Counted from the first letter of the stretch, positions 1-7,031 are shown. The stretch: DNA of 9,788 bases from Acidobacteriaceae bacterium (GCA_030838305.1 JAUTWY010000067.1:1-9788); one strand, 5' to 3'. The notes: a model not told the origin generated them from the letters alone. Translations and numbers: made by a program.

Positions 1-1553
1 ACTCTTTTCGCCAGACCATCTCGCGTGAACGGCTTTTCGAGAAGCGAGCATCCCGCTTTGAGTCCTCCTTGTTCAATACTCGTGTCATGCGTGTATCCAG
101 ACATATAGAGCACTTTCGTCTCAGGCCTTACTGGTGCTAGCGTTTCTGCAAGAGCGCGACCGCTGACCTCAGGCATCACAACATCAGTGATTAGCAAGGC
201 TATCGGTCCCTGATGCTGCTCTGCGATGCTAATCGCCGCAAAGGGGCTCCCTGAATCCAGCACAGAATACCCAAATCCTACGAGCATTGTTCGTGCCAGT
301 TCTCGCAAAGGAGCGTTATCCTCAACCAACAGGATCGTCTCCGATCCACCTTGTATGGCTAGTGGCTCATCCCGTCTGAGGAGCTCTGGTTCACCCTCGA
401 CACGGGGCAGATATACCTTGAACGTCGTTCCTCTACCCGGTTCGCTGTCCGCCCATATATAACCGGCACTCTGCTTCACAATGCCATAGGCTGTCGACAA
501 CCCGAGACCTGTGCCTTTACCACGTGGTTTGGTTGTGAAGAATGGCTCAAAAATACGAGCCTGAGTGTCACTATCCATTCCTATGCCTGTATCACTCATA
601 GCCAGCATTACATAGGAGCCAGGCTTAATCTCGACGTGCAAGCGCGCATGACTATCGTCGAACTCTACGTTGGTGGTCTCGATTGTGATTGTGCCGCCAC
701 TTGGCATTGCATCGCGCGCGTTGACCGCTAGATTCATCAGTATCTGCTCAATCTGAGAGGGGTCGGCTTTGACATAACCTAGATCTGGGAACAGCGAAGT
801 GGCGACTTCGATGTTCTCACCGATGAGCCGTCGCAACAATGTTTCCATCTCGGTCACAAGTCCGTTCAAATTCAATATCACGGGCCGCAACACCTGGCGA
901 CGACTGAACGCCAGGAGCTGCCGCGTCAGAGTCGCAGCACGGGTACCTGCATCGTGAATATGCTCTACCATCCTTCGCGTCGAGTCGTCCGCAGCAAGCC
1001 GCAGCTCCAGGAGGTCGCAGTACCCCAGGATCACGCCGAGAAGGTTGTTAAAATCATGGGCAACACCCCCTGCCAATTGACCTATGGCCTCCATCTTTTG
1101 GGATTGTCGGATTAGTTCGTCCACCTGTTCCGCGTGCTTGCGTGACGTAATGTCACGAATATTACACTGGATTACGCTCTGGCCATTTACGCCGTACACG
1201 TTGCTGACAAACTCGACGTTGACGCAACGCCCACTCTTGGCTTCAAGTGGCAGATTCTCGTATCGGACATATCCCTTTTCCTGCAGCTCAAGAAATGCTA
1301 CCTTCGATGCTTCGATCTGTCTAAATGGGCCAATGTCCCAAAGTGTTCTGCCAATAAGGTCTTCTCGTGCATAATCCAATAGTTTAATCAAGAAAGGGTT
1401 TACGTCGATTATCAACCCTGAGTTCGCATCGAGAATCAGTATTCCATCCTGGGCTGTTTCAAAGAGTCGACGGTACCTGGCCTCAGAAGCACTAAGCGCT
1501 TCGTCTGCCCGTTTGTGTCCTTTTGCCAGATCATTCTTCATCCGGACTGCCAT
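1..1553 (-). CDS. Hybrid sensor histidine kinase: PAS-HisKA-HATPase-receiver (C-terminus cut by window edge)
   Basis: Read on the minus strand from ATG at 1553, 517 codons are open up to the window edge. Residues ~22-140 form a PAS sensor domain (SEARYRRLFETAQDGILILD, ending with a DIT-type PAC motif). The HisKA phospho-accepting motif GGVAHDFNNLL places His at 166. The HATPase_c domain follows: N box NLAVNARDAM at 274-283, G1 DTGIGM at 321-326, and G2 GKGTGLGLS at 345-353. A receiver starts near 405 (ETILLVEDN), with phospho-acceptor Asp457 (ITDVVMPEVSG), the MSGYT switch region and Lys507 (EKPF). Only about ten residues of the receiver should be missing. No membrane segment is seen, so it is probably a cytoplasmic kinase whose receiver takes phosphate from its own His166 or passes it on. 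An AGAGG-like ribosome site lies about 8 nt before the ATG. The ligand and output partner are unknown; the response regulators at 5438-6597 are candidates by proximity only. Confidence 0.93.
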   Translation of the reverse strand, partial: MAVRMKNDLAKGHKRADEALSASEARYRRLFETAQDGILILDANSGLIIDVNPFLIKLLDYAREDLIGRTLWDIGPFRQIEASKVAFLELQEKGYVRYENLPLEAKSGRCVNVEFVSNVYGVNGQSVIQCNIRDITSRKHAEQVDELIRQSQKMEAIGQLAGGVAHDFNNLLGVILGYCDLLELRLAADDSTRRMVEHIHDAGTRAATLTRQLLAFSRRQVLRPVILNLNGLVTEMETLLRRLIGENIEVATSLFPDLGYVKADPSQIEQILMNLAVNARDAMPSGGTITIETTNVEFDDSHARLHVEIKPGSYVMLAMSDTGIGMDSDTQARIFEPFFTTKPRGKGTGLGLSTAYGIVKQSAGYIWADSEPGRGTTFKVYLPRVEGEPELLRRDEPLAIQGGSETILLVEDNAPLRELARTMLVGFGYSVLDSGSPFAAISIAEQHQGPIALLITDVVMPEVSGRALAETLAPVRPETKVLYMSGYTHDTSIEQGGLKAGCSLLEKPFTRDGLAKR

Positions 1554-2198
1554 TTAGCCATCCTCTCCCCGCTTTTGTACTGATTGCAGTGCGCAGAGCG
1601 TACTCAAGCCAACTTCATGGGGGAGGGCCTGGACCAGCTACCACAGAGTCGTTGTGCTAAAAGCCTTACTGCTTCTGCTGTGCATTGTGAGTCCGACTCC
1701 AAAGCCCAGTAATTATTGCCAGCAAATGTCGGCTTGCTACTAGTTTAAGTATCTAAGAATCGACCAAAGCCAACCGTGTACTTATTTACCGGGCAGCAAT
1801 ATAACCATCAGTTCCAGGCATACACAGATCTATTTCCGAATGCATAGACTATGGCTAATATGGCGCAGCGTCTTAGCTGCACCATCGGAGGAAAACAGAG
1901 AGTAACCGTAGGAGGGTCGCGTGGGTTCCCAACCATCAACTCCTTAAAATCAAATTACAACCGCGGAATATTAGGGAATTGATCACAATTGCACAGTGCT
2001 TGAAAATTAAGTGGGTAGATTCCCGATCTGGGAATAGTTACGCAAGCGGGACCGCATCAAGGATGGTCAACCACTACCCCAATTTCTCAATGCATTATGA
2101 GAGAGCGGCCCTGTTGAACGGATTCGACAATGGGGTGTGTGCAAGAATCAGAGAATCAGAGAAGAAGATAGGCAAATCGGCTGAAGAATGGCACTTTA
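1554..2198. other. Intergenic region, no convincing gene
   Basis: This stretch lies between the divergent kinase gene and the plus-strand signalling pair, so it should carry the kinase promoter. I cannot assign -35/-10 boxes with confidence. An 80-codon TTG-started frame at 1979-2221 has no family resemblance. Two small structures are visible: a hairpin ATTCCC-GATCT-GGGAAT at 2019-2035, and a tandem AGAATCAG pair at 2144-2159. Both lie upstream of the IS110 remnant and could belong to its left end, which is inference only. Confidence 0.5.
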
Positions 2199-2369
2199 CC
2201 TTGAGGGAAAGACTCTGTTAGGCGCGAATGACTTTCCCTCAGTGATCTTTCCCTCAAGGAGGCCACTGCATGAGTCGCGATCTCAAGTATATCGGCATGG
2301 ACGTGCCCAAGGAAGCGGTGGTAATCGCGGCGCAAGGGTGCTGCCACCTTTTTGTCGACCTTTCCCTCA
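2199..2369. repeat. Cluster of CTTTCCCTCA repeats, including a perfect 13-bp inverted repeat
   Basis: CCTTGAGGGAAAG at 2199-2211 is the exact reverse complement of CTTTCCCTCAAGG at 2247-2259. The core CTTTCCCTCA also occurs at 2232-2241 and 2360-2369, giving three direct copies and one inverted copy within 171 bp. The first three copies lie just before the IS110-like start codon at 2270; the fourth lies inside the scrambled part of that remnant. The inverted pair could fold into a stem with a 35-nt loop, or the alternative partner at 2232 could give a 10-bp stem with a 20-nt loop. They look like parts of the element's ends or its noncoding RNA, but a regulatory operator is also possible. Confidence 0.75.
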
Positions 2370-2425
2370 TCTCTCAATGGAAGTGGGCCAGGCGATATCG
2401 TCTGGGCGGGAGTGATCATTCTTGA
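2270..2425 (+). pseudogene. IS110-family transposase, N-terminal remnant
   Basis: ATG at 2270, preceded by AAGGAGG with about 7 nt spacing, opens a 51-codon frame. It begins MSRDLKYIGMDVPKEAVVIA, which matches the start of IS110-family DEDD transposases (normally about 300-400 residues, with GMDVHKE around the first catalytic aspartate). Asp11 of that motif is kept, while the usual His after DV is Pro here. After about residue 20 the resemblance stops and the frame runs through unrelated sequence to TGA at 2423-2425. The RuvC-like remainder and the C-terminal serine-containing Tnp domain are absent. The copy is therefore inactive, either a decayed end or an internally deleted derivative joining the left end to other element DNA. 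The family call rests on about 20 residues recognised from memory. Confidence 0.72.
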
Positions 2426-2428
2426 TCA
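2413..2428. repeat. Paired TGATCA palindromes
   Basis: TGATCA occurs at 2413-2418 and again at 2423-2428, separated by TTCT. Each copy is itself palindromic, so the pair is both a direct and an inverted repeat. It sits at the distal edge of the IS110 remnant and about 67 bp before the next start codon. It could mark the element boundary or be an operator; a chance pair cannot be excluded. Confidence 0.3.
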
Positions 2429-2494
2429 GAAACTTATTCTCGCGGCTGTTAACGTCTAAATGCGAATCACAGAGAGTGTGAGCAAAAGGAGATC

Positions 2495-3037
2495 ATGGCT
2501 AAGTCTATAAACTCTGCACGTGTGGCTGGCGGGAGCGCCGGTGCCGTAACTATTGCGACTGTGGCAGATATTCTTGAGCGTGACCTGGATGAGGTAATTC
2601 AGGAATGGCTTGCCCGGGTCGAAAACGAGCCGGATCTAAAAGCTATCCCTTTGAGTTTTGAGGACCGCACGGGCCATCTCCCTCAGCTTCTACGTGATGT
2701 GATTGTGCGGTTGCGTCTGGACGACGAAACGAAGGCTCCGATTTCGCAGGCGGCCGCCCACCACGGCGATTTACGGGCCCAACAGGGCTACACCGTGGCC
2801 ATGGCGGTGGAGGAATCTCGTTTGCTCCAGGTGAGCATTTTTACGATGTTGCACAAGAGCCAGAACCATTTGGAATTCACAAAGGTGCTTCCCGATGTTG
2901 TGACGATCGCGGATGAGGTGGATGCGCAACTGAAGGAGCAGATGCTGCGCTTCATGGCTTCCGATGCCGCTAAAGTAACCGCTGCCGCTAAAGTAGCCGC
3001 GACAGCGAAGATGGCAAAAGTAGCGAAGCTAGCCTAG
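2495..3037 (+). CDS. RsbRD N-terminal-domain (RsbRD_N) protein with lysine/alanine-rich tail
   Basis: This is a 180-residue soluble protein with AAGGAG immediately upstream of the ATG. Residues ~22-155 resemble the RsbRD_N domain, an all-helical sensory region first named in RsbT co-antagonists: EWLARVENEPDL near 37-48, HLPQLLRDVI at 61-70, and HHGDLRAQQGY at 89-99. The family normally carries a C-terminal output domain such as STAS, kinase or GGDEF. Here there is none, and the protein ends in a K/A/V-rich tail from about 157 encoded by an 18-bp tandem repeat. Only 34 bp separate it from the receiver-PAS-GGDEF-EAL gene, so the two are probably cotranscribed. I infer that it acts as a detached sensory or docking module for that enzyme; no ligand or phospho-site can be read from the sequence. 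Confidence 0.82.
   Translation: MAKSINSARVAGGSAGAVTIATVADILERDLDEVIQEWLARVENEPDLKAIPLSFEDRTGHLPQLLRDVIVRLRLDDETKAPISQAAAHHGDLRAQQGYTVAMAVEESRLLQVSIFTMLHKSQNHLEFTKVLPDVVTIADEVDAQLKEQMLRFMASDAAKVTAAAKVAATAKMAKVAKLA
2966..3001 (+). repeat. 18-bp in-frame tandem repeat encoding AAKV units
   Basis: GCCGCTAAAGTA occurs at 2966-2977 and 2984-2995, giving an 18-bp period with 16 of 18 positions identical across the two units. Each unit encodes a six-residue block beginning AAKV. Further decayed units (TAKMAKVAKLA) continue to the stop codon, so the tail of the RsbRD_N protein probably grew by repeat expansion. Confidence 0.8.
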
Positions 3038-3071
3038 ATCGTACAGCATTCGTCCCCGGAGACTCTGCGAG

Positions 3072-5231
3072 ATGGCAAGTCAAGAACGCCAACTTCCTAC
3101 ACCGAATACGAAGGGCTACGAATGTGTCCTGCTGATTGCGTCTGATACAGATGCGGCGGCAAAAGTTTTAGGCGAATTAGGTTCCGTGACGGAAGAGCGG
3201 TTCCTAGTGGAGTGGGTTACCGAACTTTCTCGTGGGATCGAGCGACTGAGTGACGGAGGGGTGGGGGCGGCAGTGCTTGATCTGAACCTGCCCGATGGCA
3301 AAGGTGTCGAGACGTTCGATAAGCTTTTTCAGGCTGCGCCTGGTGTGCCAATTTTGATCTTGAGTGAGGCTGATACAGAACAAGAGGCCAGGCAAGCGGT
3401 ACAGCGCGGCGCCCAGGATTACCTGCTCAAGGAGCAAGCCGATGGTTACCGGTTAAGACGGACGGTGCGCACGATGATGGACCGCTGGGCGGCCCAGGCG
3501 GTGTGCCGAGAAAATGCACTCGCGACCATTACCCTCGACTTGATTGGAGAAGGAGTCGTGCGCACGGATATATGTGGCAATGTCACTTATCTAAATGGAT
3601 TCGCAGAAAGGATGACCGGATGGTTTCGAGAGGAGGCACTGGGACGTCCGGTTGCGGACGTGCTCAGACTTATCGATAGTGCTAGCGGCGCGGACCTTTC
3701 CAATGTCGCAGTAATTGTCACGCAAGGAGATAAAAGCGCGATAGCTACGACCAGGTGTACAAACTGCACTCTGGTTCGGCGAGACGGCCTAGAATTTGGA
3801 ATTGAAAACCGAGTTGCGATTATCCATGACCAGGACGGGGATGCCATCGGGGCAGTGATTTCTTTCCGCGACGTGAGCACGGCCCGGGCGGCTTCGCTCG
3901 AAATGTCGCGTGCGGGACAACATGATGTCCTGACTCAGTTGCCGAACCGAACGCTGTTCGACGACCGCTTGACGCAAGCGATTTCACTGGCGGAGCGTCA
4001 GAAAAAACAACTCGGGGTGCTGTTTGTCGATATAGATCAATTCAAGAGGATCAACGACACCCTGGGCCACGGCGTTGGGGACAAACTACTGCGGTCGGTC
4101 GCCGGCCGATTGACGGCTTGTATCCGGCGGACGGACACGGTAAGCCGTCTGGGCGGAGACGAATTTCTGATTCTACTCTCTCAAGTGGAGCACGAGGAGG
4201 ACGCAGCGGTCACCGCGCGAAAAATTCTAAGGGCGATAGCGTCCCCGCATATTATCGATAATAAAAGTCTGGACATCAACGTCAGCATTGGGGGCAGCAC
4301 CTACCCCGCCGATGGGCAGGACGCAGAAAGCTTGATACGTCAGGCGGACGTCGCGATGTACGAAGCCAAGCAAGGTGGTCGCAATAGCTACCTGTCCTTC
4401 CGAAGAGACATGACCACAAGACTGGCACAGAGAGTCTTGTTGGAAGCGGATTTGCGCTATGCCCTCGGGCGGAACCAGTTCTTGCTGCACTACCAGCCCA
4501 AGATCAATCTACAGACAGGTCAGGTCGCGGGGATGGAAGCGCTGATCCGCTGGCAACATCCGGAGCGGGGGATGCTATTTCCGTCGACCTTCGTGCCAAT
4601 CGCGGAAGAGTGCGGTTTGATTCTGCACATCGGACAGTGGGTCTTGGTAGAAGCATGCCGACAAGCCCTAGAGTGGAGCAATTCGGGGTTCGGAGTGGTA
4701 CCGATTTCAGTGAACGTGTCCGCAGTTGAATTCCAGTCCAAGGATTTTCTATCAGGAGTTCGGGCCGCGTTGATCGCAACTGGGATGGAGCCGCAAAATT
4801 TAGAACTGGAGCTAACCGAGACCGTATTGATGCAGGACGCAGAGTCTGCTGTTGTCACACTATCCGCGCTGAGGGCGATGGGGGTGCGGTTGGCCATCGA
4901 TGACTTTGGTACGGGTTATTCCAGCTTTACTTATCTGCGGCGTTTTCCGGTGGACACTCTGAAAGTCGGTCAATCGTTCGTGCAGGAGATCACGGCGGAT
5001 CCCGAAGGGTCAACCCTTGTGGGCGCGATGATCAGTATCGGAAAGAGCTTGAAGCAGCGAGTCATTGCGGTAGGAGTGGAGACGGCTTCGCAGCTCGACT
5101 TTCTACAGCGCCACGGGTGTGGCGAGGGGCAAGGCTCTTATTTCAGCCACCCGGTTGTGCCCGAGCAGGCGGCGAGGCTGTTCAAGTCTGGCGTCCAAGA
5201 AGGAATGGTTCGTGAGATGCATCCTTCGTAA
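3072..5231 (+). CDS. Response regulator with PAS, GGDEF and EAL domains (cyclic-di-GMP enzyme)
   Basis: This is a 719-residue cytoplasmic protein. The receiver (~17-135) has Asp70 (AVLDLNLPDG) and Lys120. The PAS domain spans ~148-268. The GGDEF domain (~283-440) has GGDEF at 361-365 and an RxxD inhibitory site at 352-355, exactly five residues before it, so diguanylate cyclase activity with product inhibition is expected. The EAL domain (~455-705) keeps EAL at 489-491, Asn548, ELTE at 580-583, DDFGTG at 610-615, Lys631, Glu670 and GQG at 686-688. However, the usual KID is KVG (Gly633 for Asp) and AEGVE is AVGVE (Val667). These changes make phosphodiesterase activity doubtful. GGAG sits 10 nt before the ATG. 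It is downstream of, and probably in an operon with, the RsbRD_N gene. A 16-bp duplication overlaps its stop codon and may have shortened it. Confidence 0.95.
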   Translation: MASQERQLPTPNTKGYECVLLIASDTDAAAKVLGELGSVTEERFLVEWVTELSRGIERLSDGGVGAAVLDLNLPDGKGVETFDKLFQAAPGVPILILSEADTEQEARQAVQRGAQDYLLKEQADGYRLRRTVRTMMDRWAAQAVCRENALATITLDLIGEGVVRTDICGNVTYLNGFAERMTGWFREEALGRPVADVLRLIDSASGADLSNVAVIVTQGDKSAIATTRCTNCTLVRRDGLEFGIENRVAIIHDQDGDAIGAVISFRDVSTARAASLEMSRAGQHDVLTQLPNRTLFDDRLTQAISLAERQKKQLGVLFVDIDQFKRINDTLGHGVGDKLLRSVAGRLTACIRRTDTVSRLGGDEFLILLSQVEHEEDAAVTARKILRAIASPHIIDNKSLDINVSIGGSTYPADGQDAESLIRQADVAMYEAKQGGRNSYLSFRRDMTTRLAQRVLLEADLRYALGRNQFLLHYQPKINLQTGQVAGMEALIRWQHPERGMLFPSTFVPIAEECGLILHIGQWVLVEACRQALEWSNSGFGVVPISVNVSAVEFQSKDFLSGVRAALIATGMEPQNLELELTETVLMQDAESAVVTLSALRAMGVRLAIDDFGTGYSSFTYLRRFPVDTLKVGQSFVQEITADPEGSTLVGAMISIGKSLKQRVIAVGVETASQLDFLQRHGCGEGQGSYFSHPVVPEQAARLFKSGVQEGMVREMHPS

Positions 5232-5246
5232 GATGCACCCTTCTGG
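5215..5246 (+). repeat. 16-bp imperfect tandem duplication across the stop codon of the GGDEF-EAL gene
   Basis: AGATGCATCCTTCGTA (5215-5230) is followed directly by AGATGCACCCTTCTGG (5231-5246); 12 of the first 13 positions agree. The TAA stop at 5229-5231 spans the junction. Because 16 is not a multiple of three, the second copy lies in another frame, where it again encodes MHPS and then stays open to TAA at 5329-5331. Removing one unit would extend the protein by about 29 residues. Confidence 0.6.
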
Positions 5247-5255
5247 CCTTCGTAC

Positions 5256-5279
5256 CCCTGCTACCGTGGCGGTGCAGGG
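5256..5279. terminator. Hairpin in convergent intergenic region, possible terminator
   Basis: CCCTGC (5256-5261) pairs with GCAGGG (5274-5279) and the inner ACC (5263-5265) pairs with GGT (5271-5273), leaving one bulged T and a GTGGC loop. It lies 25 bp after the stop of the GGDEF-EAL gene and before the converging receiver gene. There is no T-run on either side, so it is not a classic intrinsic terminator. It could serve as a transcript-end stabiliser. Confidence 0.35.
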
Positions 5280-5437
5280 TTGCCAAAACCGCGCCAGTTC
5301 AGATCGGGAGGGTTCTGTCCAAACTAAATAATGAGTGATCCGTGGGATTCCGATTGTTGGCGTAGGATCGCCCATTTTACGCATAGAGCGGAGTCCAGGT
5401 TTGCACAGACGAGATGGATGGATGTTCTATTAGCCCG

Positions 5438-5818
5438 CTAGATTACCGCTTTTGTTCCCGTTAAAACCCCCTCAACCGTTTGAATTAAGACCGATGAGTT
5501 GTTCTCCGATGACTTCAAAAGAAACGCGGCTGCCCCTTCGCTCAGGAGCTTGGCTTCATTGGCTTGACCCAGTCCGCTTAACACAATTACGGGGATGTGT
5601 CTTACGAGCGCATCAAGCTTCAGAGCCCGAAGAACATCGAGTCCTGATACTCTGGGCAACATCATATCGAGCAGAATAAGATCGGGAATGTTCTCGCGAG
5701 CAGCACGGAGACCCTCCTCGCCGTCCCCTGCATGGATAACAGCGTAACCTGCCTTGATGAGCGCACGTCCATTTGCGATCCGTTGGAATTTGCTGTCTTC
5801 GATAAGGAGTATTTTCAT
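5438..5818 (-). CDS. CheY-like single-domain response regulator
   Basis: The 126 residues comprise one receiver domain and nothing else. The acidic pair is Glu7-Asp8 (LLIEDSKFQR), the phospho-acceptor is Asp51 (LILLDMMLPRVSG), the switch serine is Ser81 (VIVLSGLG), and the conserved lysine is Lys102 (FLLKSS). With no output domain it should act by protein contact, as a phosphate shuttle or an allosteric partner. It starts 56 bp downstream of the NarL-type regulator on the same strand, so the two are probably cotranscribed. The ribosome site before ATG at 5818 is weak (GAAGAG). It converges on the GGDEF-EAL gene. The kinase that phosphorylates it cannot be read from the sequence; the hybrid kinase at 1-1553 is a candidate. 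Confidence 0.93.
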   Translation of the reverse strand: MKILLIEDSKFQRIANGRALIKAGYAVIHAGDGEEGLRAARENIPDLILLDMMLPRVSGLDVLRALKLDALVRHIPVIVLSGLGQANEAKLLSEGAAAFLLKSSENNSSVLIQTVEGVLTGTKAVI

Positions 5819-5874
5819 GGCTCTTCACTAGTCAACGTTGCCAGCTTTGCTGACCGCTGATGGAAACAACTCTT

Positions 5875-6597
5875 CTAGGTAAGGCTCTGATGGGTAACGT
5901 TGGGTATGCCATTCCAGTATTCGGGAAGCGCAGCTGCAGCTGGAGACTGTACATGGATAATTCCATTCTTCACTGCATACAGCACTACCTGAGCGATCGA
6001 ATGAAGCTTGAGCTTGAACATCATATTCGTTCGATGTGTTTCCGCCGTTTTCGCTGAGATGTTCAGAAGCAGGGCGACATCTTTACACCTCTTACCCTCA
6101 GCCAAGAGCTGCAACACCTCGCGTTCGCGGCGTGTCAATTGGGAAACCTGGGTGGTGGTTGGAGCACCAGAACTTCGCTTCGAATGGCCTACAAGCATTT
6201 CGGACACTCGGAGGCTGAAGATGCAGTTGTGCTGTTGCATGGCTTCCACCGCAGCCGTCAGCTCGCTGGTTCCGTCGGACTTAAGAACCCAACCCCGAAC
6301 CCCCGCTTGCAAACAATCGCAGATCACTTTCTCGGAGTCTACCTCCGTCAAGATCAATATTCTCTGTGCTGGATTGTCTTTCAGGATCTGTCGCGCCGCG
6401 TCCACGCCATTTAACTTTGGCATGCAAATGTCCAAGATAAGAAGATCTGGTTTCAACTCCACGCATTTCTCGACCGCGTCCTGACCGTCCGCGGCCTCAC
6501 CGCAGACCTCCCAATCTATGTGAGACCAGAGCAGTGAGCACAGACCGAAACGAAAGATTGGATGATCGTCAGCCACCAAAATACGAAATGCATTCAT
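5875..6597 (-). CDS. NarL/FixJ-family response regulator (receiver + LuxR-type HTH)
   Basis: This is a 240-residue DNA-binding regulator. The receiver (~4-120) has Asp10-Asp11 (VADDHP), phospho-acceptor Asp56 (LLILDICMPKLNG), Thr84 and Lys106 (WVLKSDG). The LuxR-type helix-turn-helix (~152-214) begins LTRREREVLQLLAEGK and contains SAKTAETHR in the recognition-helix region, then KLKLHS and the usual YAVKNGII end. A tail of about 27 residues follows. I start it at ATG 6597 because GGAGGG sits 4 nt upstream and the next residues match the family start; an in-frame GTG at 6612 would add five residues but overlaps that ribosome site. Phosphorylation should promote dimerisation and DNA binding. The CheY-like gene follows 56 bp downstream. 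Its target genes and partner kinase are unknown. Confidence 0.94.
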   Translation of the reverse strand: MNAFRILVADDHPIFRFGLCSLLWSHIDWEVCGEAADGQDAVEKCVELKPDLLILDICMPKLNGVDAARQILKDNPAQRILILTEVDSEKVICDCLQAGVRGWVLKSDGTSELTAAVEAMQQHNCIFSLRVSEMLVGHSKRSSGAPTTTQVSQLTRREREVLQLLAEGKRCKDVALLLNISAKTAETHRTNMMFKLKLHSIAQVVLYAVKNGIIHVQSPAAAALPEYWNGIPNVTHQSLT

Positions 6598-6601
6598 ACT
6601 T

Positions 6602-6607
6602 CCCTCC
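6602..6607 (-). promoter_or_regulatory. Ribosome binding site deciding the NarL-type regulator start
   Basis: On the minus strand GGAGGG occupies 6607 to 6602, four bases before ATG at 6597. It lies inside the longer GTG-started frame (6612), which argues that translation starts at 6597. Confidence 0.7.
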
Positions 6608-6612
6608 CCCAC

Positions 6613-7031
6613 ACCATAGGGAAATTTATCAGGGCCAATACGATGCCGTCTGTGCAGAATTGCTCACCGGTTGAGCGCTGCATCGGCAAGGTTGTCCGCC
6701 CGTCCTCGGTTTTTCCGTGTGTTCTTTGATCGAGCATTTCTGTGTTCAATCGGGTGTGCGATCTTGCTCAGATTTTTGATTCCTGCAATGGGACAATGCA
6801 GACAGTTGAACGAAAGATCGTTTGGTCTCTCCCCTAACCGCTCCCGAGGAGGTGTATGTGGATTCTGTCAAAACATTTGAAGCTATCGTAAATCCAATCC
6901 GACTTGAAACGCTGATTTTGGAACGCGCAGCAGAAGTACAGATACTTTCTCTCCGATTGCTTTAGTTGTGCGACCAACGTGGCCGGATCTCCCTTTGCAG
7001 TTTTCTTCGAGTGCGTCAAGAGGCAAAGACA
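6613..7031. other. Gene-poor region upstream of the NarL-type regulator
   Basis: No conserved protein is recognisable. The left part should hold the promoter of the minus-strand regulator operon. On the plus strand AGGAGG at 6847-6852 precedes a GTG at 6858 by 5 nt, opening a 35-codon frame to TAG at 6963-6965 (VDSVKTFEAIVNPIRLETLI at its start). That is well placed for translation but too short and unfamiliar to call a gene. Confidence 0.4.

Noticed and set aside
1979..2221. 80-codon plus-strand frame with TTG start
   Set aside because: It has no ribosome site or family resemblance, and it runs into the repeats of the IS110 relic.
2199..2369. CRISPR-like repeated CTTTCCCTCA
   Set aside because: The units are only 10 bp, irregularly spaced (5 and 103 bp apart) and in both orientations; there are no spacers of constant length and no cas genes.
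4520..4897. 125-codon minus-strand frame
   Set aside because: It is a shadow of the EAL domain coding region.
6008..6484. 158-codon plus-strand frame
   Set aside because: It is antisense to the NarL-type regulator, whose receiver and HTH motifs are unambiguous on the other strand.
6595..6612. GTG at 6612 as start of the NarL-type regulator
   Set aside because: It would place the good GGAGGG ribosome site inside the coding region; ATG at 6597 is better spaced and matches the family start.
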